A stretch of 64,000 nucleotides of DNA from Spiroplasma citri (GCF_001886855.1 NZ_CP013197.1:1302001-1366000), one strand, 5' to 3'; shown: positions 27,504 through 39,299, numbered from the stretch's first letter. A program made the numbers and translations. The notes: generated by a model not told the origin, from the sequence alone.

Positions 27504-29207
27504 ATGCAAGCAAATAATGAAAAAACAAATTTAGAACTATATTATGAATGAATAAATAAAAACTCCAATAAAAATAAAGTTGGAATAAAAATTAAAAAAA
27601 TTGTTTCCACATTAGTAAAAGAATTAAAATCAAATAAAGATTATTATTTTAATCACAAAGAAGCAAATAAAACAATTAGCTTTATTGAAAAATCTTGCTT
27701 TCATACAACTGGAGAATATAATAAACAAAATTTTAAATTAGAATTATGGCAAAAAGCATTTTTAGAAGCATTATATGGTTTTTATGATAAAAAAACAAAT
27801 TTAAGAAGATTTAAAGAAGCACTCTTAATTGTCGGAAGAGGAAATGGAAAAACCGCCCTTGCTTCTGCAATCGCTTTAAAAAGTTTAATTTTAGATAATG
27901 AAGCAAATGCCGAACTTTATTCTATTGCAACCAAACGAGATCAAGCAAAAAGAGTTTATGAAGAAATGCGAAGAATGATTTTTATTAATCCTAACTTAAA
28001 TAAAATTTTAAAAGTTAAGCGAGATAAAATAGAATTCATACATAATAATTCTTTTTTTCAACCACTATCATCAGAAACAAAAACATTAGATGGTTTAAAT
28101 CCCTATTTTGTTGTTTTAGATGAAGTAGCAATGATGGAGAAGCGTGATATTTATGATGTTATGCGAACAGCAACCGCAAAAAGAAAAGATTATTTAATGT
28201 TATTAATAACAACGAATGGATCTATCAGAGAAAATATTTTTGATGAAAGATATTCATATGCTGAAAAAGTTTTAGAAAATACAATAAAAGATAATAAATT
28301 TTTACCTTGAATTTATGAACTTGATGAAAGAAATGAATGAAAAAATTTTAACAATCTTTATAAAGCTAATCCAAATTTAGGTATTTCTAAATATATTGAT
28401 AATTTTAAAGCTGAATGACAAGAAGCATTAATTACGCCAACTCAACAACCAAATTTTTTAATTAAACATTGTAATTTAAAGAGTAATTTAGATAGCGCTC
28501 TTTTTAGTCGATTGGATTTAGAAACGAAAAATAATAAAATTATTAATACTGATGAATACTTAATAAAAAATAGGATTTGCACCATTGGAATTGATTTATC
28601 AAAAACAAACGATCTAAGTGCAGTTGTATTTTTAATCCCAAATTTAGACACAAATGAATTTATATTAATATCGCAATTTTTTATGCCAGAAGCAAGAATA
28701 ATTGAAAAAACAACAGAAGATAAAATCCCATATAAACTGTACCAAGAACAAGGAATATTAACATTATGCAAAGGAGAAGAAATCAATATTAGTGAAATTG
28801 TTAATTATATTATAAATATAATGAAAAAATATAATTTAATTTGTTATGGTATAGGATATGATACTTTTAACTCTTATCTTTTAAAACAACATTTAGATAA
28901 TGTGGGGTTTTATCTCATAAATAATTTAATTAGATTTGGAGTAAGAACAATTAGTCCAATTATAAAAGCACTTAAATTAGAATTTGATGACAATAAATTT
29001 GTCTTTAATCAAAACCCATTATTAAAATTACATTTTAATAATGTTGATGTTCTTATTGATGAAGAAAAAGAAAATATGATGCCAATTAAAAGATCAAAAA
29101 ACAAACGAATTGACGGTTTTATTGCCCTTTTATTTGCTTATAAAATCTTTCGTGATAACAAAGACCGAATTTATATTGAATTATATAAAATATATTCTCA
29201 AAAATAA
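27504..29207 (+). CDS. terL: phage terminase large subunit
   Basis: 567 residues. The ATPase has Walker A VGRGNGKT (~110-117), Walker B FVVLDEVAM (~205) and a coupling ITTNG. The nuclease domain has GIDLSKTNDLSAV (~365) and a late Asp (RIDGFIALLFAY). It packages DNA into HK97-type proheads. The Terminase_1/phage P27-partner family fits. Three TGA Trp codons. A terminator follows within 30 bases. Confidence 0.95.
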
Positions 29208-29232
29208 AAAAAGAGATATTAAATCTCTTTTT
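29208..29232 (+). terminator. terminator after terL
   Basis: The stem AAAGAGAT/ATCTCTTT with a short loop is followed by a T run, starting just after the terL stop. Similar terminators end the other RNA and toxin units in this prophage. Confidence 0.8.
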
Positions 29233-29400
29233 TTATTTATAGTATCGCACAGACTATTGACTGGCAAGGTTTCTTTTCTTTATTTAAACTTGCAAGTAGA
29301 ACCTAGAATAACTCGCAACATCACTTGCTACTTAATTATAGCATTTTTTTATAAAATTAAAAAAATTAAAGGAAAAATAAAAAAATATGTTATTATATAT
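29229..29400 (+). repeat. 170-bp repeat R1, first copy
   Basis: TATAGTATCGCACAGACTATTGACTGGCAAGG and the following ~130 bases are almost identical to 42205-42362. It has several potential stems (TTGCAAG with CTTGC) and no open frame of note. It lies between terL and RNA cassette A; the second copy follows the P3 RNA. Probably a structured untranslated RNA or duplicated regulatory segment. Confidence 0.75.
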
Positions 29401-29571
29401 ACAAATTTGTATTTATTCAGTCGTATTATTGTAAGTAAAAATGGTGAGGATCCGATCAAAGAAGAATTTAATTAGTAATTTATTGTACTTGATAAATATA
29501 AACAAACAGCTTTTGAAGAGGATTCAACAGAATTTTAAAAATTTCCTACGACTGAATAAATACAAATTTGT
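29401..29571 (+). ncRNA. inverted-repeat-bounded RNA cassette A
   Basis: 25-bp perfect inverted repeats (29401-29425 and 29547-29571, core TTATTCAGTCGTA) enclose a 121-base interior without a convincing gene. The same arms occur in cassettes B (42482-42645) and C (42799-42963), each with a different centre. A terminator follows at about 29622-29645. Unlike B and C the upstream promoter is not the P-type motif. Confidence 0.7.
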
Positions 29572-29621
29572 ATGTATTATAACATAAATTATTTTATATT
29601 TATATATTAATTTTATTATTA

Positions 29622-29647
29622 AAGACAATTTATATTGTCTTTTTTTA
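29622..29647 (+). terminator. terminator between cassette A and promoter P2
   Basis: AAAGACAAT/ATTGTCTTT stem with a 4-base loop and T run. The same terminator follows cassettes B and C. Confidence 0.85.
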
Positions 29648-29648
29648 T

Positions 29649-29677
29649 TTGACAAATATTTTTAATGACGGTATCAT
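29649..29677 (+). promoter_or_regulatory. phage promoter P2, upstream of portal gene
   Basis: TTGACA (29649-29654), 17 bases, TATCAT (29672-29677). The following leader up to the portal start (about 50 bases) is identical to that after promoter P6, so both mRNAs start with the same 5' sequence. Confidence 0.88.
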
Positions 29678-29728
29678 CACGACGACAATAAATGATGGGG
29701 TTAATTATTATTGTTAAGGCTGGTGATT

Positions 29729-30931
29729 ATGTTTTGATATAAAAAAAATAAAGATAATAATAATGTAAATAAAACGCCTAAAAATTCTCAAGTTGATATT
29801 GTTAAGTTTGAATGAAAAGACTTTTTTACTAATTTTCAGAATAATTATCAAATTGATGTAATTAAAAGCACAATTAATCGGATTGCTACTGATATAGCAC
29901 AAGTATCAGTTAATACATATCGCCAAAATGAAAAAATAAAAAAATCTAATTTTGATTATTTATTAAATTTGAGACCAAACAATTTAATGAGTAGTTATGA
30001 TTTTTATTATAAGATAATTACTAATTTATTTTTGCAAGGGAATGTTTTTATTAAAATAGAAAAAGATATTAATGATAAAATTATTTCTTTAATTCCAATC
30101 GAATACAGTACTATTGAATTATTGTCTAAGGATGATGAATTATTTATAAGATTTTATCAAAATAATAATGCATTTGAGATATTACCGTATTCTCAAATAA
30201 TTCATCTACGGAAATTTTATAATAAAAATTTCTTAGGGGATAATCCTAATAATTCGCTTGAACCAAGTAAAAGAATATTAGAAGAAATGACAAACTCTAT
30301 TATTAACAATTTTAAAGAAACAAATTCTTTAATGGGGATAATTACCACAAATATGCCACTGGGGCCAACTGGTGCTCCTACGCAGTTTAACCAAGAGAGA
30401 TCCCAAATGTTGCCAGTTTTACCAGTTGAAGATATTAATTTTAAAAATACCAATTTTAGTAATAAAAGAGTTGCGTATTTATCTTATGGACAAGATTTTA
30501 AAAAAATTGATAGTAATATATCAAAATTTAGTAAAGAACAAAATGAATATTCTGAAAATTTAATTTATAAATTTTTTAATATAGCACCTGAGATTGTTAA
30601 AGGAACTTATAATTCAGAACAATTTTTAAGTTACTTATCTACTGTAATTCATCCAGTTTTAAGACAATTAGAAAAAGAATTTACCTTTAAAATTTTTACT
30701 AAAAAAGAATTAGAATTAGGGCAATATTTCGAGTTTGTATTAGATAGTAGATTAATAATATTAAACTTATCAAATAGTTTAAAAGGTGTTGAACTTGGTG
30801 CAATAAACCCAAATGAAATAAGAAAATTATTATTTGGTTTAGATCCTTATGAGGGAGGAGATACCTTTTTAAATTGAAATTATGGAAAAGTAGATAATGA
30901 AAAAAATGGAGAAAACAATGGACAACAATAA
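29729..30931 (+). CDS. phage portal protein (HK97 family)
   Basis: 400 residues. The early segment NYQIDVIKSTINRIATDIA, then NLRPNNLMSSYDFYYKIITN with LFLQGNVFIKI, is typical of HK97-type portals. A late helix region with LGAINPNEIRKLL follows. It forms the dodecameric DNA channel at the capsid vertex. The ATG follows GGCTGGTGATT. It overlaps the protease start by ~14 bases. Several Trp codons are TGA. Confidence 0.9.
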
Positions 30932-32693
30932 AATTATTAATAATGAAATTACCAAAAAAATTGATTTTAATATAAAAAAAATTAAAGAAATAAAAGAAGA
31001 TAAATTTAGCACAAATGAAATTATCGGAATAGCAAATAAATATGATGTAGTTGATTATCACAATGACATTACTGACTATAAAAGTTTTGAAAATGATTTA
31101 AAAAATGGTAAAACTGTGCCAGTATTTTTATCTCATAATCACGAAAAAATTTTAGGAGTTGCAGATTTAGAAAACCGCAAAGACGGATTATGAGCAAAAA
31201 TTAAAATATATACTAATACTAATTACGGAAAAGAAACTTACGAAATTGCTAAACAAATGCAAAAAGATAATAGACCAATGCAGTTAAGCATAGGTTATCG
31301 TATTTTAAAATCAGAACCAACAGAAATAAATGGCCAAGTTGTTCGTTATTTAAAACAAATTGAAGTTGACGAAATTTCTTTGGTTCCATTAGGGGCAAAT
31401 CCACAGAGTAAAATACAAGAAATTAAAAATATCAAAGGAGAAAAAAATATGGAAAAAGTAAATTTAAAAGAATTAAATGACAAAATTATTGATTCCAATA
31501 ATGAATTAGAAGAAAAAAAAGAACAATTAGAAAATATGGAATTAAAGAAAAATAATTTATCTAATAAAGAATTGCAAGAACAAAAAGAGTTATTAACTGC
31601 AATTAAAAAATTAAATGAAGAAATTACAGAAACTCAAAAAATAAGAAATGAATATTTAGAAAAAAATATTAAAAATATTGAAAACGGAAATAGCACAATT
31701 TTACAAACATTAAGGGGAACAGAACAAATGGAAATTAAAACTATCTATAATCAAAAAGATATTTTAGATACAAGAGAATATAAAAATGCATGATTAAAAA
31801 ATATGCAAAGACAACAATTAACACCACAAGAAGCAAAATTTTTACAAGTTGGAACAAATCCAACTGGAAATGAAGATGCGAGTCCGCTTGTACCTACTAC
31901 AATATGAAAAAACATCTTAAATGAAATTAAATTAACTTCTAATTTAATTAATGAAGTAACTATTTTAGAACACCGAGGAAAATTAGATATTGCGTATGAA
32001 AAAGATTCAACAGCAGCTAAATTTGTCACAGAGGGTGAAGAAATAAAAGGAAGTACAGGATCAGATAGTATTAAATTTGATGGTCACATTATTGCCACTT
32101 CGCTTGAATTTTCAGAAACTACAAGATTTATGACAATTGAAGATTTTGAAGCTTTTGTAATTAGAGTAATTACAAACAGAATTAAAGAGGGCATTGAACA
32201 ATCACTTGCTACTGGAACTGGAAAAGGTCAACCAACTGGAATATTATCAGATACAAGCATTAAAAGTGTAAAAATTAAAGAATTAAATTACGATGCTATT
32301 ATTGAAATGATTAAATCATTAAAATTAGGATATTCAAATGGTGCTAAATTTGTAATGAATAACGAAACATTCTGAACTATTCAAAATATTAAAGATAAAA
32401 ATGATCGCCCTATTTGAAACCACAATATAAGTTCAGATGGAGTTACTAATAAAATCTTAGGTTATGATGTTGTTTTAACAGACACATATCCTACATTTTC
32501 TAAAACAAATAAAAATAATTGCATTTCTTTTGGAAAATTAAACACTTATTATGTAAATTTCCAAGAGCCTTTAACTCTAAGATATTCTGAACATATCGGA
32601 ATTAAAAAACTTTTACATACTTATGTGGGAGCAGCCATTTTAGATGGGAAAGTTGTTGAAAAAAATGCTTTTGTAAATTTCCAACCTGAGTAA
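30918..32693 (+). CDS. fused prohead protease-major capsid ORF
   Basis: Open as one frame for 591 residues. ATG 30918 is taken because GGAG lies 8 bases before; ATGs at 30897 and 30906 are alternatives. Residues 1-175 form an HK97-type prohead protease, with His in FLSHNHEK and Ser in LSIGYR. A helical delta-like segment follows, then the HK97 capsid fold from about residue 290 (TTIWKNILNEIK, EGIEQSLATGTGKGQPTGIL). No stop separates them. A second ribosome site and ATG at 31449 could give capsid alone (31449-32693). Confidence 0.85.
31449..32693 (+). CDS. major capsid protein from internal start (HK97 fold)
   Basis: In-frame internal ATG preceded by AAAGGAG (31434-31440) at ideal spacing, giving 414 residues. 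The first ~115 are coiled-coil and Lys/Glu-rich, like the HK97 delta scaffold domain that the protease removes, followed by the capsid fold. This explains how capsid could be made in excess of the protease fusion. Confidence 0.75.
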
Positions 32694-32716
32694 TTTAAAA
32701 ATAAAGGAGGATCAAT

Positions 32717-33085
32717 ATGGACTTATTAAATTTTGTTAAATTAAGTTTACGAATTCAGCATAATTTATTTGATGAAGAAATAAAAACTTTAATTCAATCA
32801 TCAAAAAATATTTTAATAAATTCAGGTCTTCCTTTTAAAATTATTGAGGAAGCAAATGATGAACAAATAAAAAATATTATTTCTATTTATGTTAAGGAAA
32901 ATTTAGGGCGTGAATTAATTGGAGAAAAATTTTATACTATTCTTAACTATAATATTCAACAATTAATGTATAAATATGCTAATTATCCGCAAACAACGAT
33001 ATATCAATTAGAAAAAGAACTCACAGAATTAAAAAAGAAATTAAAAGATATTAAAAAACTAGAAAAAAATAAAATTGAAAGATAA
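32717..33085 (+). CDS. head-tail connector (gp6-like)
   Basis: 122 residues after AAAGGAGG. The helical N-terminal domain (LLNFVKLSLRIQHNLFDEEIKTLIQSSK) matches the Phage_connect_1/gp6-like pattern. The C-terminus is Lys-rich. It forms the ring beneath the portal. It overlaps the next gene's TTG start. Confidence 0.75.
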   Translation: MDLLNFVKLSLRIQHNLFDEEIKTLIQSSKNILINSGLPFKIIEEANDEQIKNIISIYVKENLGRELIGEKFYTILNYNIQQLMYKYANYPQTTIYQLEKELTELKKKLKDIKKLEKNKIER

Positions 33086-33401
33086 TTTAATTTTATTAAA
33101 TGATTATGCTTTTCTAATTGATAAAGAAGATGACGAAAATCCATTAAGTCATAAAAAAATAACTAAAAATAAAAAACAAGTATTTTGTGATATTAAATCA
33201 ATTTATGCTAATGATTTTTACACCGCTAGAATGGCGGGCATAAAATTAGAAATAAAATTACTTATAGATAAATATATGTATGATAATGAAAAATTTATTT
33301 TAATTGATTATAAATATCAAAATAATTGACAAGAATATGAAATTATTAGAACTTATGACAGACAAGATGGATTTTTAGAACTATTTTTAAGTTTAAGATA
33401 A
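33075..33401 (+). CDS. head completion or head-tail adaptor protein (108 aa), TTG start
   Basis: TTG start at 33075 inside the end of the connector gene. The protein is beta-rich with GIKLEIKLLIDKYMYDNEKFI, like SPP1 gp16/HK97 gp10-type stopper proteins. It ends with a TGA Trp then TAA at 33399. Role by synteny. Confidence 0.6.
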
Positions 33402-33411
33402 GGTGTTAAAA

Positions 33412-33810
33412 ATGAAAAAAAGTAATTCAGTAGTTGATATATTTGATTTTGTTGCAGACTCAATCCAACAATATACTTATGATATCCAAGAACAAATAAA
33501 AGCAGAAATTAAAAATGTAGGTGAAAAAATATTGGCAGAAATTAAAATTACTTGCCCTATTAGCAATAAACATTTAACAAAAAGAAGACATTTAAAAGAT
33601 TATTTTGTTTTTAAAATAAAATTAACCAAAGATAAAATAATTGGTGTAATTTATGCCACTAAACAATATCAAATAATCCACTTATTAGAATATGGATATA
33701 TTAATCATTGAAATAATGAAAAAATTAATCCTCGCCCATTTTTACGAAATGCTTATAATAAGTATATTGATGAATATATTAAAAAAATAGAAACTATTTT
33801 AAAATATTAG
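33412..33810 (+). CDS. HK97 gp10-like tail completion protein (132 aa)
   Basis: ATG 33412 is preferred to GTG 33403. The family pattern is visible: AEIKITCPISNKHLTKRRHLKDYF near the middle, YQIIHLLEYGYINHW, then PRPFLRNAYNKY. HK97-gp10-like proteins join head and tail. Trp is TGA at the ORF break. Confidence 0.78.
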
Positions 33811-33815
33811 TTAAG

Positions 33816-34193
33816 ATGATTATTAATAATAAAAGAGAGCAAAATATTAATTTAATTATTGAATTATTAAAAAAACTTTATCCAACTAAAAAGATTAAAT
33901 ATACATTTTTTAATTTTAATGAAGATAATTTCAATAACATTGAAAATAATATAACTTTTTATAGAATTAATGATAATACCTTTTTTTCATCAGATAATAT
34001 TAATAATTTTATAAGACAAACATTCCAAATTTGCTTTAATTTTAAAAATGAAATTAATTTTAATGAAATTGAAAAACTAGAAAATGAATTAATAAATAAA
34101 AAAATAAATTATCAATTAGCACAAGAGTTTTATTTATACGAACAAAATTTATATATTGTAATTTATGAAATATTTTTGTTGCTAAAAAGATAA
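33816..34193 (+). CDS. putative tail terminator (125 aa)
   Basis: Lies five bases after the gp10-like gene and before the major tail protein, the usual slot of the tail terminator or minor capsid protein. Asn/Phe-rich, with no cysteine motif. No direct homology seen; the call is by gene order only. Confidence 0.5.
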   Translation: MIINNKREQNINLIIELLKKLYPTKKIKYTFFNFNEDNFNNIENNITFYRINDNTFFSSDNINNFIRQTFQICFNFKNEINFNEIEKLENELINKKINYQLAQEFYLYEQNLYIVIYEIFLLLKR

Positions 34194-34208
34194 AAGGAGA
34201 AAATACAA

Positions 34209-34796
34209 ATGAATAACAACATTATTGAATTTGGACTAGAAAATGTTCATTATGCAAAATTAAAATACAATCAAACAACAAACAAAACAGAATATGCAAT
34301 CCCACAAAAAATATTAGGAGCAGTAAATTTAAGTTTAAATGTTAGTGAAAACACTAATACCTTTTATGCTGATAATAAACCATACTATATTTCACATTCT
34401 TTTCAAGGCTATAGTGGTAGTTTAACAATAGCAAAACCATCTGATGATTTTGAACAAGAAATTTTAGGAATTGAAAAAGATAAAAATGGAAATTATATTG
34501 AAAAATCAACTAGTTTAAAGAGTGAAATTGCTTTGGGGTTTGAAATCAAGGGTGATTTAGAAGAAAAAAGAATTTGGCTTTTAAGAGTTAATTTAAAACG
34601 CCCCAACCAAACTCATAATACTCAAACCGAAAATGTAAACCCAGATACTTATACTTTTGAATTAAACGCCTTACCACGAATTGAAGATAATGTTATTAAA
34701 ATTAAAACAACAAAAAAAGCTAATGAAAATAATTATAATAACTACTTTTCTCAAGTTCCAAAATTAGAAAAAGAAGAAAAAAACGAAAATGAATAG
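34209..34796 (+). CDS. major tail protein (phi13-type)
   Basis: 195 residues; ATG after AAAAGGAG. LENVHYAKL near the N-terminus, the central PYYISHSFQGYSGSLTIA and the late TYTFELNALPR are patterns of the phi13/TIGR01603 tail tube family. It polymerises around the tape measure. The C-terminal end is acidic and overlaps the chaperone start. Confidence 0.85.
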   Translation: MNNNIIEFGLENVHYAKLKYNQTTNKTEYAIPQKILGAVNLSLNVSENTNTFYADNKPYYISHSFQGYSGSLTIAKPSDDFEQEILGIEKDKNGNYIEKSTSLKSEIALGFEIKGDLEEKRIWLLRVNLKRPNQTHNTQTENVNPDTYTFELNALPRIEDNVIKIKTTKKANENNYNNYFSQVPKLEKEEKNENE

Positions 34797-35121
34797 ATAT
34801 TTAGAAAGTTTAAAATTAAAAGTTAATATAAGCACTTATGCATTAATTATTTATGAGGATTTATTTGGTTCATACGGAGAATTGTTAAATAAATTAGAAA
34901 AAGACAAATATGAATTTTCATTTATTTTAAAATTATTATTTTCTTTTACAAAAGCAGCTGATGAAAATCAATTTAAAGATTTTAAGGAATTTTGTCAAAA
35001 AATTACATTTAAAGAAATTACCGAAAATGTTAATGAAATTAATAACTTAATAATGGAATTTGTAGGTGCTAGTGTTAATGACAAAAATTTACAGGAATAC
35101 GGCGAATTAACAAAAAAGTAG
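34789..35121 (+). CDS. tail assembly chaperone (G protein)
   Basis: 110 residues before TAG. Its last codons contain A-AAA-AAG (35112-35118), a classic -1 slippery heptamer, immediately before the stop. This matches the G/GT arrangement of siphovirus tail chaperones. The 3' extension is listed separately. It overlaps the major tail gene by 8 bases. Confidence 0.82.
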   Translation: MNRYLESLKLKVNISTYALIIYEDLFGSYGELLNKLEKDKYEFSFILKLLFSFTKAADENQFKDFKEFCQKITFKEITENVNEINNLIMEFVGASVNDKNLQEYGELTKK

Positions 35122-35294
35122 ATTATAAATTTAATAAATTTACTCCTAACTTATTACTATGACTTAGTCATTTAGGGTTTTCAATTATAGACAGCAAATA
35201 TATTAAATTAAAAACATTAATAGAAATTATAGAAATTTATAACAATCAAAACAAAAGATTAGCAACACAACAAGATATTAATAAATTTTTTTAA
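35118..35294 (+). CDS. T extension of tail chaperone (-1 frameshift product)
   Basis: After a -1 slip on AAAAAAG the frame continues for 58 codons (VDYKFNKFTPNLLLWLSHL) to TAA 35292-35294. There is no start codon of its own, and one Trp is TGA. Together with the G part it would make the GT protein that links tube protein and tape measure. Confidence 0.78.
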
Positions 35295-35308
35295 AGGAAT
35301 AGTTAATT

Positions 35309-36856
35309 ATGGCAAAAGAAATTAAAGGAATGAGCATAACTCTTGATAGTAATGTTTTAGAATTAAATAACAATTTTAAAAAAATAGCCGATAACATAAA
35401 ACTATCAGGATCTAAATTAAAAAATTTTGATAATAATTTAAAATTTAAAAACGGTGATGAAATTGATATTTTAAATGAAAAATTTAATGAATATAAAAAT
35501 ATCATTGATAATATTTCAGAAAAAAAAGAACTTTTAATTGAAAAATATAATCAATTAAATAAAACCATTTTAGAAACACAAGAAGCATTATCAAAAACAA
35601 ACGATACTGCCGAAAGAGAAAAATTAATACAAAAACAAAATAAATTAAATAAAGAATATGAATATACAAAAATAAATATTGATGCATCTAATCGCAGTTT
35701 AAACAACTTTAATGAAAAATTAAAAAATACCGCCCAAGAAATAAAAAATATTCCCTTTAAAAAATTTGAAGAATTTGGAACAAAGTGTCAAGAAATCGGA
35801 AAAAAATTAAGCACACATATTACAATACCCATTTTAGCAATCAAAGGAATTTTAACAAAAATAACTGTTGATACCGCCAAATATGCTGGTGAGCTTAAAA
35901 AAACATCAAAAGAAATCGGTATCACAGCAGAAAACTTACAAATATTTCGTTATATTGCAAAAAGAACTGGAATTACTAGCGAAGAATTAGAAAAGAGTTT
36001 TAAAAAATTACGACAAGGTATTAGTGCTATTTCTTATGGAATATCAAATGAAACAACAGAAGCTTTTAATAAATTAGGAATTAATATTAAAAATAATGAG
36101 GGTTCTTTAAAAGATACGGGAACTATTTTTTTAGAATTAAAAAAATCATTAGAACAAATAAGTGATGAAACTGAAAAAAATAATTTAATAATGGATGTTT
36201 TTGGTTCTAAGTTAGGAAAAAACCTTATTCCAATGCTTGCCTTATCAGATGAAGAAATTAAAAAAATGACAAGCAACATTAAAGATTTAGGCATTGTTTC
36301 AAATGAAAATGTTGAGAAAACAACACTATTAAACAAAAAATGAAATGAATTTAAACATGTTGTTAATATTACAAAAATGAATTTAGCATCCGCCCTATTA
36401 CCCGTGTTTGAGTCTTTGGTTTCTTTTTTAGAAGTCAGTTTAATACCAATTATTAAAGGAATAACAAATTTTTTTAATATGTTTAATGATACAACCAAAA
36501 AAACTATTTTTATTATTTTAGGAATATCAGCAAGTTTGGGAGCTGTTGTTTACACAATTGGAAAAATAATAAATGTTATTAGTTCATTAAAAACACTTTT
36601 ATTAGGAATGGCAAAGCACCCAATTCTTTATGGTGTTTTAGTTAGTTTGTCTGCCTTAGCTGCTGGCGGGGTATGATTATATAATAAATTTAATAAACCA
36701 CCACAAAACATTAACCAAGAAAACCAAACTAATAACTATAATAAAATTGAAAATAAAAATGAATTTAAACCAACAATTATTATTGAAGGAGAAAATGATA
36801 AAGAACGAGCTGAAAAAATACTCGAATATATAGGGCAATGAAATAATAGAGTATAG
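35309..36856 (+). CDS. tail tape measure protein
   Basis: 515 residues. A long coiled-coil N-terminal half, then TAENLQIFRYIAKRTGITSEELEKSF typical of tape measures, then hydrophobic segments (~400-460) with TIFIILGISASLGAVVY. For a tape measure it is short, implying a short tail if its length sets the tail length. Two TGA Trp codons break the frame in the standard code. Confidence 0.85.
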
Positions 36857-36865
36857 GGAGAAAAT

Positions 36866-37792
36866 ATGTATAATTTACCATTTAGAACTTTTAAAATTAG
36901 TAATAGTAAAGATAATTTAATTAATTTATGTGATTTAGATAATATCATTATTTTATCATTTAATGGATTAAATATTAATTTTGATAATAATTATTTAAAC
37001 ATCGATAATAATTTTATTTTAAATAATTGTAAGCATTTTTTAAATCAAATAAATTTTAAATTATTATTTATAGGCCCAAATCCCTATGGTAAATTTAATG
37101 ATTTTATTAATAAATTAAATATTAATTTAGATAATAAATCTTCCCCCTTTTTATTATTTTATAGTTTTTGAATAAATGAAAAAACAAAATTGGAATATTA
37201 TTGTGAAGTAATTATTAAAAGTATCATTAAAACAGAATTAAATAATAATAATGATTTAGAGGTTGATTTTATTTTAGAACAATTAACTAACTGAAAAAAA
37301 GAAGAAGATAAATTATTTGAAATTAAACCAAATAAAACAAGCGGAAAAAGATACAATGAACATAATAACAAATATTATTTTAAGTTAAATCGCATTAAAT
37401 ATACCAATCAATATAATGAAAAAATTAAAATTAGTAATAATAGTTATTTAGCATCAGATACTCTAATAACAATCAATGGTCCCACAAAAGACCCATATTT
37501 AAAATTAGAAAATATTAATAGTAAAGTAATAAGTGAACTTAAAATTAATGCTGAAATAAATGAAAATGAAAAAATAATAATAGATAGTAGATTAAAAACT
37601 CAAAGCATTATAAAAGTTGATTTAAAAACCGAAAAATCATACAACATATATCAATATCAAGATTTTAAATATACTAATTTTATTCAAATTCCACCAGGAA
37701 ACTATCATATTTTATATTCTTCTAACCTTTCAAAAGACAAACAAGTTGGAAATATTAATATTAAAAAATTTGAAGAATATATTTTAATTTAG
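36866..37792 (+). CDS. distal tail (Dit-like) protein
   Basis: 308 residues. MYNLPFRTFKISNSKD at the start and a C-terminal beta-rich region (IQIPPGNYHILYSS) fit siphovirus Dit (sipho_tail) proteins, which form the hub below the tail tube. AGGGAGAAAAT precedes the ATG. Position directly after the tape measure supports it. Confidence 0.75.
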
Positions 37793-37809
37793 AAAAAAGG
37801 AGAAATTAA

Positions 37810-39261
37810 ATGGGTGTAGGAAGTTCAACAAAAAGCCACTGAAATGACGAAATAATTGCAATTAGAGAAGATAAAAAAGAAATTATTAATAAATTAAAAA
37901 ACAATACTTTAAATGTAGAAATTGTAAAACAAATCCAAGAATTAATAAAAGAAATATCAGAATTAACAAAAGAAATTAATGACGAAAAAATTATTTTTGA
38001 TGAAGCTGTAAGATTATATCCTCAACATGCCCAACAATTATTACAAGTGCCTGATTATAAATTAATGATTGATTATCTTGATGAATTATCTAATATTGTG
38101 TTTGAAATTAATAAAGCACAACAAGAAGCAGAAGAAAAAGCAAGACAAAAAGCAAGAGATGAATTATTAAAATTAGAAATTAAAAAAGATAAAAATATTT
38201 ATCAAGGTAATAGAACTAAATTAATTATATTAGGAGTTGATTTTGAAAAAGGATCTTTATTTTATAAAGATAATTGTATTGTTGAAAATTATAAGATATT
38301 TTTAGATATTTATACCCCGCAACTATCAACTTTTAATGCTTATAATTATTATAATCTTAATGTTGAAATTGAAGACATTGTTTGTATTTTGAATAACGAA
38401 AATCAATTATATATCGGAATTATTACTCATATTGAAAAAAACAAAGATGAAAATTTATATACCTTTACTACTAAAAATATTGAATCTATTTTTGATTTTA
38501 AAATTTACAACATATATAAAAATAAAAGTTGATATATTTTTCTTACTTTAATAAAAATTATTTATAACAATCTTCCCTTTATTAAACTTAATAAAAAAAT
38601 TAATGATGAAAATAATAATAATCCTAAATTTTTTGAAGAAAATGAAGAAAAAGAATTTAATTGTTATCAATTTATTAACAAAATATTTAAAATAACAAAT
38701 ATATTTTTAAAATTTAATATTGATTTAAAAAATTTTATTTTAAATTGTGATGTTTGCAAAGATGGACAAGAAGATATCAAATTAAATAATTATAAAGTAA
38801 AAGATAATATTAAATGTATTACAAATATAGAAATTGAAGAATTAAACCAAAAAAGTATCAACAGAATTGATTTTTACCAAAAAAACAACTCAAACAGATA
38901 CACAAGAGCAAACTTATTAAAAAATAATACAATCTCTTATGATGAAAAAAACAATAATTTACAAAATAATTTAATTAAAAATAAAATTTATGAATTAGAA
39001 GAAAAAGACTTTACCTTAGAAAATATTATAACTATTAGCAATCAAGAATTTAAGTTAAGTGAATACTCACACCTCATAAAATTTGATATCACAAAAGATA
39101 ACAATATTTTAAATTTAAACAATTTACAACTAAGAGATAAATTTACCCTATTATTTAACAAAAAAGAATATAACAGCATTTTATCTGGGATAATTTTAGA
39201 AAGCAATAAAAACACAATTACCCTAATATTCGGCCAAGTAAGGTTATGAAGTAAGTTTTAA
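37810..39261 (+). CDS. tail baseplate or Tal-like protein (483 aa)
   Basis: The Gln/Glu/Lys-rich coiled-coil N-terminus (residues ~15-125) is followed by an alpha/beta region with KTIIILGV-like strands and repeated Tyr/Phe/Asn-rich beta segments. It is in the slot of the tail-associated (Tal) protein after Dit. There is no peptidase motif, consistent with a wall-less host. Two TGA Trp codons. Confidence 0.6.
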
Positions 39262-39299
39262 TATTTATTAACCAATATGCCCCTTAAAACGCGTAATAA

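Noticed and set aside
36866..37171. Short ORF as a stand-alone 101-aa gene
   Set aside because: It ends at TGA, which is Trp here; the gene continues to 37792 as a Dit-like protein.
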